Below, in pieces: positions 1 to 6,239 of a stretch of 10,246 nt of DNA. The translations under genes and the position numbers were made by a program. The notes beneath the pieces are model-generated. The model had not been told where the DNA came from, did not search any database, and saw nothing but the letters and a program-made list of their open reading frames with translations. Each line of letters begins with the position of its first letter. The first letter of the stretch is position 1. The DNA comes from Phycisphaerae bacterium (GTDB taxonomy: Bacteria > Planctomycetota > Phycisphaerae > Phycisphaerales > Phycisphaeraceae), in contig NZCH01000108.1 in assembly GCA_002688155.1 (NCBI GenBank), positions 1-10,246 of the forward strand. Reading direction: 5' to 3'.

Positions 1-1
1 C

Positions 2-475
2 GATCGGTTCGTCATCGGGCGAACCAAGACCTGCGACCTGCGGATTCCCCTGCAAAGCGTGTCACGCCAGCATTGTGAGCTGATTTGTCACAAGGGCGTG
101 TGGGAGCTTCGCGACCTGGAATCGAGCAACGGCACGTTCCATAATCATAAGCGTGTGCGTCAGGCGGTGCTGGCGCCCGGTGACGAAGTGGGCATCGGGC
201 CGGTCGTGTTCTCAATGGTCATCGACGGCCAGCCGGCGAACATCACGCCTGTGTCGGTCGTGTTGACCGATCCGCCCGTCCCCAGCCCGCACATACCCGC
301 TGCCGGCGCCTCGGCGCACTCCACGGACGGCGACCGCGCCAGGCCACAGGTCCTGCCACTGAACGACGGCAACGCCATGCCCGCGCCGGACCAGGAACCC
401 TACACACCCACCATCGATCTGGGCGAACTGACCCACGATACGCGGAAGAAACCGTCGGATGTGAACAGCCCGTGA
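2..475 (+). CDS. FHA-domain protein, 3' part (start outside window)
   Basis: The reading frame is already open at base 2, so the N-terminus lies upstream. About 157 codons are visible. The first 75 or so form a forkhead-associated domain: the visible pieces are FVIGR, then SRQH, a spaced E-LRDLESSNGT stretch and a GDEVGIGPVVF strand. The Gly-Arg, Ser-Arg-x-His and Ser-Asn-Gly-Thr positions are the conserved phosphothreonine-binding loops of the family. The last 80 or so residues are rich in Pro and Ala and look disordered, with no second domain. FHA domains bind phosphothreonine peptides, usually in Ser/Thr-kinase signalling, but nothing here identifies a partner. The gene converges on the membrane-protein pair, with only 21 bp between the stop codons. 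The domain call is firm. The protein's job, and whether another domain lies upstream, cannot be told. Confidence 0.85.
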   Translation, partial: DRFVIGRTKTCDLRIPLQSVSRQHCELICHKGVWELRDLESSNGTFHNHKRVRQAVLAPGDEVGIGPVVFSMVIDGQPANITPVSVVLTDPPVPSPHIPAAGASAHSTDGDRARPQVLPLNDGNAMPAPDQEPYTPTIDLGELTHDTRKKPSDVNSP

Positions 476-496
476 TCGCACCGAGCCCGGAGCCGC

Positions 497-1303
497 TCAC
501 CCCACCGACGTCTTCGCGGCGCCTTCTTTGCCGGTTCCCGACGCGGTTTCCTGCAGAATCAGGCCGATGATCGCCGGGACGAACACGAGCATCGGAATGA
601 CCAGCGCATTGCCGGCGAGATTGTCGGTGATCGACTCGCGCCACGGACCGATCTGCAGCAGCAGCGCTAGCGCGCCCAGCACGGTGATGGTTGCCCCGCT
701 GACGGAAGTGAACAACACGATCGAGAGTTTGAACAGGATAAACGCAAGCATGCCGCCGACCAGCAGGCCCACCAGGGCGCCGACCCAGTAGTTGTCGACT
801 TGATCCGGCGACACACTACGCCCAACGACCATAACCGAGGTCCAGAGGTTCGCGCCGATGAACGCACCTACCAGACCGCCCAGCACCGCCACGGCGTACT
901 TCATCAGCGGGAAACAGCACACCGCCAGCAGTGCCGCGATGCACGCGGCCGCGATGTAAGGCTGGCCGACCTGCTCCATCGAGCCCAGATAATATCCCGC
1001 GCACCAGCCGATTGCCAGCGCCGAGATGATGATCACCGGCTTGTAGAACTTAAACCCGTGCAACAGACAGACGAGCCCCGCGGCAAGGAACACCACCGCC
1101 CACACGATTGACATGTAGTTGAGGTTTTCGAGCAGGTTTTGTGAATGCGCCAGCGCATCAGGCCGGAAGAAAATATTGTTGATGGCTTCAAAGACGTTGT
1201 CCGGCGGCATGGCCTGGCCTGTGGCCATCGCATCGGCGGGCGTGATGGACTCGGGGGCGGGGGCGTCAAAGAGTCCGGGCGATTCCTGAGCAAGCGTTAG
1301 CAT
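497..1303 (-). CDS. Seven-helix membrane protein, DUF4203/TMEM198-like (second of a tandem pair)
   Basis: This 268-residue protein has a hydrophilic N-terminus of about 62 residues, then roughly seven hydrophobic segments near residues 64-83, 88-107, 115-133, 138-158, 172-190, 193-216 and 233-251, and a short polar C-terminus. The small-residue-rich helices (for example GGLVGAFIGAN at 142-152) and the LHGFKFYKPV loop after helix 1 recall the seven-helix DUF4203/TMEM198 group. That assignment is by pattern only and the function is unknown. I chose the ATG at 1303 because AGGAG lies 7 nt upstream. The frame stays open to a GTG at 1372 that overlaps the preceding stop, but that start has no ribosome binding site. 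It lies 65 bp after the related gene at 1369-2277 and probably shares its transcript. A channel or transporter subunit, or a lipid-modifying membrane protein, cannot be excluded. Confidence 0.8.
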   Translation of the reverse strand: MLTLAQESPGLFDAPAPESITPADAMATGQAMPPDNVFEAINNIFFRPDALAHSQNLLENLNYMSIVWAVVFLAAGLVCLLHGFKFYKPVIIISALAIGWCAGYYLGSMEQVGQPYIAAACIAALLAVCCFPLMKYAVAVLGGLVGAFIGANLWTSVMVVGRSVSPDQVDNYWVGALVGLLVGGMLAFILFKLSIVLFTSVSGATITVLGALALLLQIGPWRESITDNLAGNALVIPMLVFVPAIIGLILQETASGTGKEGAAKTSVG

Positions 1304-1310
1304 GGCGGCG

Positions 1311-1315
1311 CTCCT
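1311..1315 (-). promoter_or_regulatory. Shine-Dalgarno that fixes the start at 1303
   Basis: AGGAG on the minus strand, 7 nt before the ATG at 1303. It favours this internal start over the upstream GTG at 1372. It is one of few clear Shine-Dalgarno sequences in the window. Confidence 0.7.
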
Positions 1316-1368
1316 GCGATAAGCATGGTAGGCACGGCGCGTGCCCGCATGAAACACACGCGCCAAGT

Positions 1369-2277
1369 TCACTTATCGTCAGGTCGCGCCCAAATGATCC
1401 ATTGCAATAGCACGCCCATGACGGTTATCAGACCAAGGGTGACCAGCGTCATGGAAGGCGAGTTGGGCAGGTAGTGACTTTGCGAGGGCAAAAAGGCCAG
1501 CACCAGCACCTTGACGCCGGTCAGTGCGAGAAGGGCGCCCAAAAGAGACGACGTGAGCGCAGCCGCGACGTTGGGAATGAACAGGCCAACGAACAGGCCA
1601 ACGAACAGACCCGCGACTGCGGTGACGCCAAGCACGCGCTGCTTGCCGACGGATAGCTCGTTCCACCAGTAGCGCAGGGCGTCGCCCTGATCATGCGCGA
1701 GGTCGAACAAAGGTTTTAGCCAGTTCATGACGCCGCCCGCCGCTTCACGGGCCTGGTCGACGGACGAGGGTTTGCCGTCGGCGGGCGGCGGGGTTGAGTC
1801 ATCGCCTGATGGTGATTGAAAAAGGCCGCTGTCCAGCCCGGCGTCCGCCGATGGGAGGCCTTCGTCGATCAGCGTTAACTTCTGCCCGGCGAGCGAGTGC
1901 TTGTAGCTTTCCAGGTCCTGCCCGATCGGCGGCATCGGGTCACCCTGCATAAACAGTAGCGCAAGGGGTGCGACAATCGCCAGCGTGACCGCGAGCGACA
2001 AGCCCATCGCCACACGGAACAAGAACCATATGAGCAGGTACCCCGCAACCGCACCGGCGACAATCAGCGCCAGCATCAGGCCGGCATGTCCGAACTGTTC
2101 GCCCAACAAGATCGCGGCGCCACCGCCAACCAGAAGGCCCGCGATCGCGACAAACAAACGTGCCAGCTTCCGCCCGCACGACCACAGCACGATGCCAACG
2201 AGCACCGACACACCCGCAAGCACCTGTGCGAGCGTGGGCGCGTTGTTAAGCCATGGCTGGATTTGGTCCAAGGTCAT
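1369..2277 (-). CDS. Seven-helix membrane protein, DUF4203/TMEM198-like (first of a tandem pair)
   Basis: This 302-residue protein has hydrophobic segments near residues 17-34, 38-58, 66-87 and 90-109. A polar, Asp/Ser/Pro-rich loop of about 100 residues (110-212) follows, then segments near 213-233, 235-262 and 276-296. The first half lines up by eye with the neighbouring protein: a helix, a short GRK/GFK-type basic loop, a helix ending in an (A)G-x-x-LG stretch, then two more helices. I therefore read the two as paralogues, this one carrying a long insertion between helices 4 and 5. Helix 5 contains a VGLF repeat encoded by a 12-bp tandem repeat. The ATG at 2277 has only a weak AGG upstream. 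The gene is divergent from pheA across 133 bp. Function is unknown, and the family call is by resemblance only. Confidence 0.8.
   Translation of the reverse strand: MTLDQIQPWLNNAPTLAQVLAGVSVLVGIVLWSCGRKLARLFVAIAGLLVGGGAAILLGEQFGHAGLMLALIVAGAVAGYLLIWFLFRVAMGLSLAVTLAIVAPLALLFMQGDPMPPIGQDLESYKHSLAGQKLTLIDEGLPSADAGLDSGLFQSPSGDDSTPPPADGKPSSVDQAREAAGGVMNWLKPLFDLAHDQGDALRYWWNELSVGKQRVLGVTAVAGLFVGLFVGLFIPNVAAALTSSLLGALLALTGVKVLVLAFLPSQSHYLPNSPSMTLVTLGLITVMGVLLQWIIWARPDDK
1579..1608. repeat. 12-bp tandem repeat, 2.5 copies, inside a membrane-protein gene
   Basis: GAACAGGCCAAC occurs at 1579-1590 and 1591-1602, followed by a half copy at 1603-1608. On the coding (minus) strand it encodes repeated VGLF in transmembrane helix 5. 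The unit is a multiple of three, so copy-number change would keep the frame. Confidence 0.85.
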
Positions 2278-2396
2278 GCGCCTGTGTCCCGTGCGGCCAA
2301 ACAGAACATGCTAATTCCTGCCCGGCAAAAAACAAAGTGACAATGCATGCTGATTGTCAATTGCCGGACTCTGAACCCCGAAACCCGAAACCCGTT

Positions 2397-2402
2397 TACA
2401 AT
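2397..2402 (+). promoter_or_regulatory. Possible -10 element for pheA
   Basis: TACAAT matches the sigma-70 -10 consensus at five of six positions and ends 8 nt before the pheA ATG, so transcription would begin at or next to the start codon. No -35 hexamer is seen at normal spacing, and a GC-rich CCCGAAA repeat occupies that position. The call is weak. Confidence 0.25.
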
Positions 2403-2410
2403 GACGCAGC

Positions 2411-3496
2411 ATGTCGAATGACAAATCCAACCTCAAGGACCTGCGCAAGCAGATCGACGAACTCGATCAGCATCTGGTCGAGTTGCTCAGCACTCGAGCT
2501 CGTGTGGTTGTGCAGATCGGTGAATGCAAGCGCGGCGATGACACGCCGGTGTACGCTCCCGACCGGGAGCAGCAGGTGCTGCGCCGTGTTCGCGATGCGA
2601 ACGATGGCCCCCTCCCCGACAAATGCCTTGAGGCCATCTGGCGTGAAATGATGAGCGGCAGCTTCGCGCTCGAGCGCTCACTTCGCATCGGTTACCTGGG
2701 TCCGCCCGGATCGTATTCGCACCTGGCGGCGCGGCGAAAGTTCGGCGCCTCGATTGACTACGAGGCCGTCGAAGATATCGCGTCTGTATTTCACGGCGTG
2801 GCGGGCCGACGGCTGGACCTGGGTGTCGTGCCGTTTGAAAACTCGACCGACGGCGGCATCGGTGAAACACTTGATACGTTTCTCGAAGCGGACGTGCGGG
2901 TCTACGCGGAATTGCTGATCAGCGTGCGGCACAACCTGCTGGCGAACTGCGAATTGTCGCAGGTCACCAAGGTGTACTCCAAGCCGCCGGCGCTGGCGCA
3001 GTGCAGACAGTGGCTCACGTCGCACCTCAAAGATGCACAGCGGATCCCCACCGTGTCGACGTCGCAAGCGGCGGAGATCGCCGCGAACGAATCCGGCGCC
3101 GCGGCCGTTGCGTCAACGCTGGCCGGTGAGATGTACGGCGTGCACGTGCTCGAATCTGGGATCGAGGACAACCCCAGCAACGTCACGCGATTCTTCGTCA
3201 TCGCACTGCACGAAGCCAAACCCAGCGGTGACGACAAGACCGCCATCCTGTTCACCACCGCGCACAAGACCGGCGCGCTCGCGGACGTGCTCGACGTGTT
3301 CCGTAAGCACGAACTGAACCTGACACACATCGACACCAGGCCCAGCCGGCGCGTCAACTGGGAGTACTACTTCTTCGTCGACGTGACCGGCCACAAGGAC
3401 ACGCCCCACGTCGCGGCCGCGCTCGAAGAAGCGGCCCAACACTGCCGCCGACTCACCGTCCTGGGCTCATTCCCCCGCGCAACCGACGTTCTTTGA
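2411..3496 (+). CDS. pheA: Bifunctional chorismate mutase / prephenate dehydratase (P-protein)
   Basis: The enzyme converts chorismate to prephenate and then to phenylpyruvate, the committed branch to phenylalanine in the cytoplasm. Its 361 residues fall into three parts. Residues 8-88 are an AroQ chorismate mutase, with R12, R29, K40, R52 and E53 at the positions of E. coli R11, R28, K39, R51 and E52. Residues 92-267 are prephenate dehydratase, with GYLGPPGSYSH at 94-104, the PFENS motif at 141-145 and the catalytic T-R-F at 259-261. Residues 276-353 are an ACT domain with GALAD at 288-292, which in this family binds phenylalanine for feedback inhibition. The usual ESRP motif reads DTRP here (308-311). 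Domain order and length are normal. The start has no Shine-Dalgarno. The gene stands alone, divergent from the membrane pair and convergent with the SRAP gene 37 bp downstream. Confidence 0.96.
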   Translation: MSNDKSNLKDLRKQIDELDQHLVELLSTRARVVVQIGECKRGDDTPVYAPDREQQVLRRVRDANDGPLPDKCLEAIWREMMSGSFALERSLRIGYLGPPGSYSHLAARRKFGASIDYEAVEDIASVFHGVAGRRLDLGVVPFENSTDGGIGETLDTFLEADVRVYAELLISVRHNLLANCELSQVTKVYSKPPALAQCRQWLTSHLKDAQRIPTVSTSQAAEIAANESGAAAVASTLAGEMYGVHVLESGIEDNPSNVTRFFVIALHEAKPSGDDKTAILFTTAHKTGALADVLDVFRKHELNLTHIDTRPSRRVNWEYYFFVDVTGHKDTPHVAAALEEAAQHCRRLTVLGSFPRATDVL

Positions 3497-3505
3497 ACGA
3501 GGGCC

Positions 3506-3524
3506 GCTTGCGGCTTGGCGCGCA
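3506..3524 (+). repeat. Left copy of 19-bp repeat bracketing the SRAP gene
   Basis: GCTTGCGGCTTGGCGCGCA matches 4248-4266 at 18 of 19 bases in the same orientation. It lies between the convergent stops of pheA and the SRAP gene. Together with the bases just before it (GCCG at 3503-3506), it can form a small GCCG/CGGC hairpin. Confidence 0.75.
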
Positions 3525-3533
3525 CCACCGCCA

Positions 3534-4238
3534 TCACCCAAACAACGTCCCCCCCGCCGGCTCATCCGCCCAAGGGGCGCGCTCGACGCACCTGTCTGAA
3601 TCGTTCCTGGGTGAATTTACGAACGGACTGACCGCGTACACGTCCATCGCGTCGGACGGATAAGGCTGCAACAGTGCGCACAGCGCCTTCGCGTCCGCCG
3701 GCTCGGGCGCCAGCCATGTATCGAAGTCGTGCGCATCGAGAATCACGGGCATGCGGTCGTGTACCGGCTCAAGCAGTTCGTTCGCCTGCACCGTGATGAT
3801 GGTGCACGACTCGATTTCGCTGCCGTTACCGCCCTGCCAGTGCTCCCACAGGCCCGCGAACGCGAACGGGGCGTCGTCTGCCATATGCATGTACACCGGC
3901 GGCTTGCCCGCGGCGCCCTTCTTCCACTCGTAAAAGCCGTCCGCGGGAATCAGGCACCGCCGGCGGCAAAACGCGCTCCGAAACGCCGGCTTGTCAGCAA
4001 TCGTCTCGCTGCGAGCGTTGATCATGCGCGCACCAATCGACGGATCACGCGCCCAGTGAGGAATCAGCCCCCACTGCACATGCGCCAGTTCGCGCGCCGA
4101 TGACGCGTCCAACCGCACAACCGCCACCGGCTGTGTTGGCGCAATGTTGTAACGCGGCGACATCGTCGGCGCTTTGTCCAACTTGAACAAAGTGCGCACA
4201 TGCTCCGTATGCGTCTTAAGTGTAAACCGTCCACACAT
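3534..4238 (-). CDS. yedK: SRAP-domain protein (YedK/HMCES type), abasic-site DNA crosslinking
   Basis: SRAP proteins bind abasic sites in single-stranded DNA and form a covalent thiazolidine link through the N-terminal cysteine, shielding the lesion. The whole 234-residue protein is one SRAP domain of normal length. It begins Met-Cys-Gly-Arg-Phe, so removal of Met exposes the reactive Cys2. Other key residues are N31 in RYNIAPTQ (29-36), N74 in INARSET (73-79), E104 in FYEW (102-105) and H160 in the HDRMPVIL stretch (160-167). These correspond to the active-site Asn, Glu and His of E. coli YedK. The start is fixed by the need for Cys2; no Shine-Dalgarno is seen. It lies 30 bp after the PrsW-type gene on the same strand and is probably last in that operon. 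Near-identical 19-bp repeats flank it. No LexA-type operator is evident upstream, so SOS control is unproven. Confidence 0.95.
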   Translation of the reverse strand: MCGRFTLKTHTEHVRTLFKLDKAPTMSPRYNIAPTQPVAVVRLDASSARELAHVQWGLIPHWARDPSIGARMINARSETIADKPAFRSAFCRRRCLIPADGFYEWKKGAAGKPPVYMHMADDAPFAFAGLWEHWQGGNGSEIESCTIITVQANELLEPVHDRMPVILDAHDFDTWLAPEPADAKALCALLQPYPSDAMDVYAVSPFVNSPRNDSDRCVERAPWADEPAGGTLFG

Positions 4239-4247
4239 GTGACAATT

Positions 4248-4266
4248 GCTTGCGGCTTAGCGCGCA
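4248..4266 (+). repeat. Right copy of 19-bp repeat bracketing the SRAP gene
   Basis: GCTTGCGGCTTAGCGCGCA lies between the SRAP start codon and the stop codon of the PrsW-type gene. It differs from 3506-3524 at one base. Confidence 0.75.
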
Positions 4267-4268
4267 AA

Positions 4269-5108
4269 TCAAAACTCGTACTCCGACAACTTCAGAAAAA
4301 TCACAACTCCATTGTACGCGCCATGCACAACCATGGCGACGATCAGCCACCGTGTGGCATGCGCGATGCTGGGCTGCGCACCCTTCGTGATCGTGTCGTG
4401 CCACACGGCGACGATGCCGCGCGCAGCGATCATCGTGCAGCCCACGTGAAGCGCCACGCAAACCGACCACCGCCACACGACCAGTGTTGGCGTGGGGTCT
4501 TTGATGTAAACGAACAGGTACAGCAGGTTCTCGACCACTGCGAACCCCAATGCCCCACCCAGCGCCGCGAGGTGAATCTGCACGCGCGTCTGGAACAGGT
4601 ATGGCCGGGTTTCAACAATGAATGTTACCGCCGCGACTTTCATGATCTCCTCGGCGACCGGACCCCAGACCAGCGGCCCGAGAAAACCGCTGCCGGCCCA
4701 CAACGCGCCGCTGATCGCCAGCGGCCCGCCGACCAGTGTCACCAGCGCCGCGACCAGCCAACTTTTAATCGGCTTCACCGTCCTGCACTTGTCAGCCACC
4801 CAGGCCGCGTACGTCTGCGAACCGGCGTGCCCGCATTCAGAGCACTGCTTTGTGACCGCATGGCCACGCATGTTGTAACCGCAGCGCGCGCAAAACCAGT
4901 CGCGATCGATCACCCGGCTCATGTCAGCTGTCGTTAGTGAAAACGGCTCGTTGAACACCGAGTTGAGCGCCTGCTGATGCTCACGCCCGGCGCCGTGCAT
5001 GCGTCGCCCATCGAGCGTCCGATCGGCCTTGGCCTCGGTCGCGTCTGGTGTGGCCGCGTCCGGCTGAAGATGCGGCTCGTTGCGAATATCGGGATCGTGA
5101 TTGGCCAT
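4269..5108 (-). CDS. PrsW-family intramembrane protease with N-terminal zinc ribbon
   Basis: The protein has 279 residues. Residues 1-65 are polar and probably disordered. Residues 73-92 form a zinc ribbon with C73-x2-C76 and C89-x2-C92 around a GYNMRG turn. From about residue 117 on there are several transmembrane helices. They carry the PrsW signature motifs: EEIMK at 153-157, FAVVEN at 189-194, H221 with G231, and HGAYN at 262-266. PrsW proteases cleave substrates within the membrane; in Bacillus PrsW cleaves the anti-sigma factor RsiW. That the four motifs form the active site here follows from the family. The zinc ribbon is an added domain that may recruit a partner, but its ligand is unknown. 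The ATG at 5108 has no Shine-Dalgarno. The gene is third in a four-gene minus-strand run, 72 bp after the anchored YbjQ gene and 30 bp before the SRAP gene. No anti-sigma or sigma factor is in view. Confidence 0.88.
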   Translation of the reverse strand: MANHDPDIRNEPHLQPDAATPDATEAKADRTLDGRRMHGAGREHQQALNSVFNEPFSLTTADMSRVIDRDWFCARCGYNMRGHAVTKQCSECGHAGSQTYAAWVADKCRTVKPIKSWLVAALVTLVGGPLAISGALWAGSGFLGPLVWGPVAEEIMKVAAVTFIVETRPYLFQTRVQIHLAALGGALGFAVVENLLYLFVYIKDPTPTLVVWRWSVCVALHVGCTMIAARGIVAVWHDTITKGAQPSIAHATRWLIVAMVVHGAYNGVVIFLKLSEYEF

Positions 5109-5111
5109 GCG

Positions 5112-5182
5112 GCGATTTGCGATTACCGATTTTCAAAAAGCGGCCTGGGACCAAACAAATCGAAAATCGGAAATCGGCAATC
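5112..5182. repeat. Inverted repeat (21-bp arms) of a dispersed AATCGG-type family, copy 1
   Basis: The arm at 5114-5134 and the reverse complement of 5162-5182 agree at 18 of 21 bases, around a 27-nt loop. The right arm overlaps the stop codon (5181-5183) of the preceding minus-strand gene, so the mRNA would fold directly after translation ends. The part from 5141 to 5176 also matches the inverted copy at 8632-8672. There is no U-run, so it is not a standard intrinsic terminator; it may slow exonucleases or partly terminate transcription. Confidence 0.75.
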
Positions 5183-5762
5183 AAGCGCCCGGTATCGGAG
5201 GCAGGACGACGGGCACAGGCGGTGGCGTTCGTGACGAAGGCGTCGATGCCGCTTGCCCCGGCGGGGGTGTGACCTGCACGCCATTATCGCGCACGATCGC
5301 TGTGCCCCATGCGAACAGTTCCGCCTGCATGGCGCGGCTGCCCTTCTTGCCCGTTGATTGGCCGATGTTGCTGCTCGCGAAGCGCACGTTCCAAACTTCG
5401 GCCGCGCCCATCGTCTGCGCCTGATGAAGCAGTCGCACCAGTGCCTCGCGGCGCGCGCGTGTCATCAGTGTTTGCGCCGACTTCATCTCTCCACCCAATA
5501 AACCACGAAGCGACGTCGCCATACTCTTGAAGTAGTCGGTCCCGATCACCACCTGGCCCGAGACCATCGCGCACGCGGCAATCGTTTGCAGGTCGGTCAC
5601 CGTCTTGAGGTTATTCACGCGAATGTGCGACAGCGCCTGCTCTTGCAACTGCAACTGCTTGAAGTGCCGCCGTTCGTTGAGTCCGCCGACGGTGAAACCC
5701 AATACCAGCAGCACGCCGGTTGTGATCAGTGCGATAATCAGGTCCATGTCCAACTCACTCAT
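5181..5762 (-). CDS. Membrane-anchored YbjQ/UPF0145-family protein
   Basis: The protein has 193 residues. One hydrophobic helix at about 8-27 anchors it. A Gln/Leu-rich, probably coiled stretch (30-60) follows. A YbjQ-type domain spans about 66-158, recognised from VSGQVVIG, the R103-R104-E-A pattern, a GAAEVWNVRF strand and the closing E-x-FAWGTAIV strand. The tail (162-193) is Pro-rich. YbjQ proteins form ring-shaped oligomers. The Pfam name mentions heavy metals, but no metal ligands are obvious here and the function is not established. It follows its soluble paralogue after a 3-bp gap, so the two are very likely co-transcribed and may assemble together. The extra anchor and Pro-rich tail, compared with the usual length near 107 residues, suggest a membrane-tethered version. 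An alternative start is the ATG at codon 6. Confidence 0.82.
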   Translation of the reverse strand: MSELDMDLIIALITTGVLLVLGFTVGGLNERRHFKQLQLQEQALSHIRVNNLKTVTDLQTIAACAMVSGQVVIGTDYFKSMATSLRGLLGGEMKSAQTLMTRARREALVRLLHQAQTMGAAEVWNVRFASSNIGQSTGKKGSRAMQAELFAWGTAIVRDNGVQVTPPPGQAASTPSSRTPPPVPVVLPPIPGA

Positions 5763-5765
5763 GAA

Positions 5766-6119
5766 TCAGAGTTTCTCGGGTACGCGCATGGGCTCGGGAG
5801 CGCCTTGTTCGAGTTGCACGGCCGTGCCGTAGGCGTACAGCTCAGCGGCGCCCTGCGTCACCGCGCTGGTGGTGAACCGCACGTTGACAATCGCATCGGC
5901 GCCGAGTTGGTTGGCCTGCGCAATCATGCGCTCAACGGCCTCGCGCCGCGCCTCGGTGAGCAGTTCGGTGTACCCGGTCAACTCGCCACCGACCAGATTC
6001 TTCAGCCCCGCTGCGATATCACGCCCGAAATGCTTGGCGCGGATCGTGTTGCCCTGAACAAGTCCAAGCGTATTCGCGATCCGCTTGCCGGGCACCATTT
6101 CCGTATTGACGACAATCAT
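5766..6119 (-). CDS. YbjQ/UPF0145-family protein, soluble
   Basis: This 117-residue protein is close to the family's usual size (E. coli YbjQ is about 107). It shows the standard order: a first strand MIVVNTEMVPG, a GLVQGNTIRAKHFG stretch at 19-32, GGELTGYTELLTEAR at 44-58, LGADAIVNVRF at 72-82 and ELYAYGTAV at 93-101. No membrane segment is present. I chose the ATG at 6119 because GAGGTG lies 4 nt upstream and the family domain begins there; the open frame extends to 6239 without further homology. It is the first gene of the four-gene minus operon. A TACACT hexamer on the minus strand at 6178-6183 could be a -10 element, though without a convincing -35. The biochemical role of YbjQ proteins is unknown. 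Confidence 0.9.
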   Translation of the reverse strand: MIVVNTEMVPGKRIANTLGLVQGNTIRAKHFGRDIAAGLKNLVGGELTGYTELLTEARREAVERMIAQANQLGADAIVNVRFTTSAVTQGAAELYAYGTAVQLEQGAPEPMRVPEKL

Positions 6120-6123
6120 GGAG

Positions 6124-6129
6124 CACCTC
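6124..6129 (-). promoter_or_regulatory. Shine-Dalgarno that fixes the start at 6119
   Basis: GAGGTG on the minus strand, 4 nt before the ATG at 6119. It supports the short form of the YbjQ-family protein over an N-terminally extended one. Confidence 0.65.
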
Positions 6130-6204
6130 AGACAGTAATGTGGCCGACCGCGGTCAATCGCCGCACAACCCGAGGGTAGTGTACCGCAGTGGGAAGCCGG
6201 ATTA

Positions 6205-6233
6205 TTGAGCTCGCACACCGACTTGGGTACAAT
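6205..6233 (+). promoter_or_regulatory. Sigma-70-like promoter for a candidate RNA
   Basis: TTGAGC (6205-6210) and TACAAT (6228-6233) are separated by exactly 17 bp. The -35 matches at four of six positions and the -10 at five of six. Transcription would start near 6240 and run rightward into a region without a credible protein gene. Confidence 0.5.
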
Positions 6234-6239
6234 GATCAT

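Noticed and set aside
2354..2402. TTGTCA at 2354-2359 as the -35 of the pheA promoter
   Set aside because: The spacing to TACAAT is 37 bp, far beyond the usable range. On the minus strand the overlapping TTGACA also lacks a good -10.
4200..4937. Plus-strand open frame of 245 codons
   Set aside because: It is antisense to the PrsW-type gene, whose catalytic motifs are intact, and its translation is Arg/His-rich low-complexity sequence without a domain.
3534..6119. Anti-phage defence island around the SRAP and PrsW genes
   Set aside because: There is no nuclease, toxin, reverse transcriptase, CRISPR array, integrase or other defence hallmark. The surroundings are housekeeping genes.
5586..6179. 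Plus-strand open frame of 197 codons
   Set aside because: It is antisense to both YbjQ-family genes, which have clear motifs and near-zero spacing.
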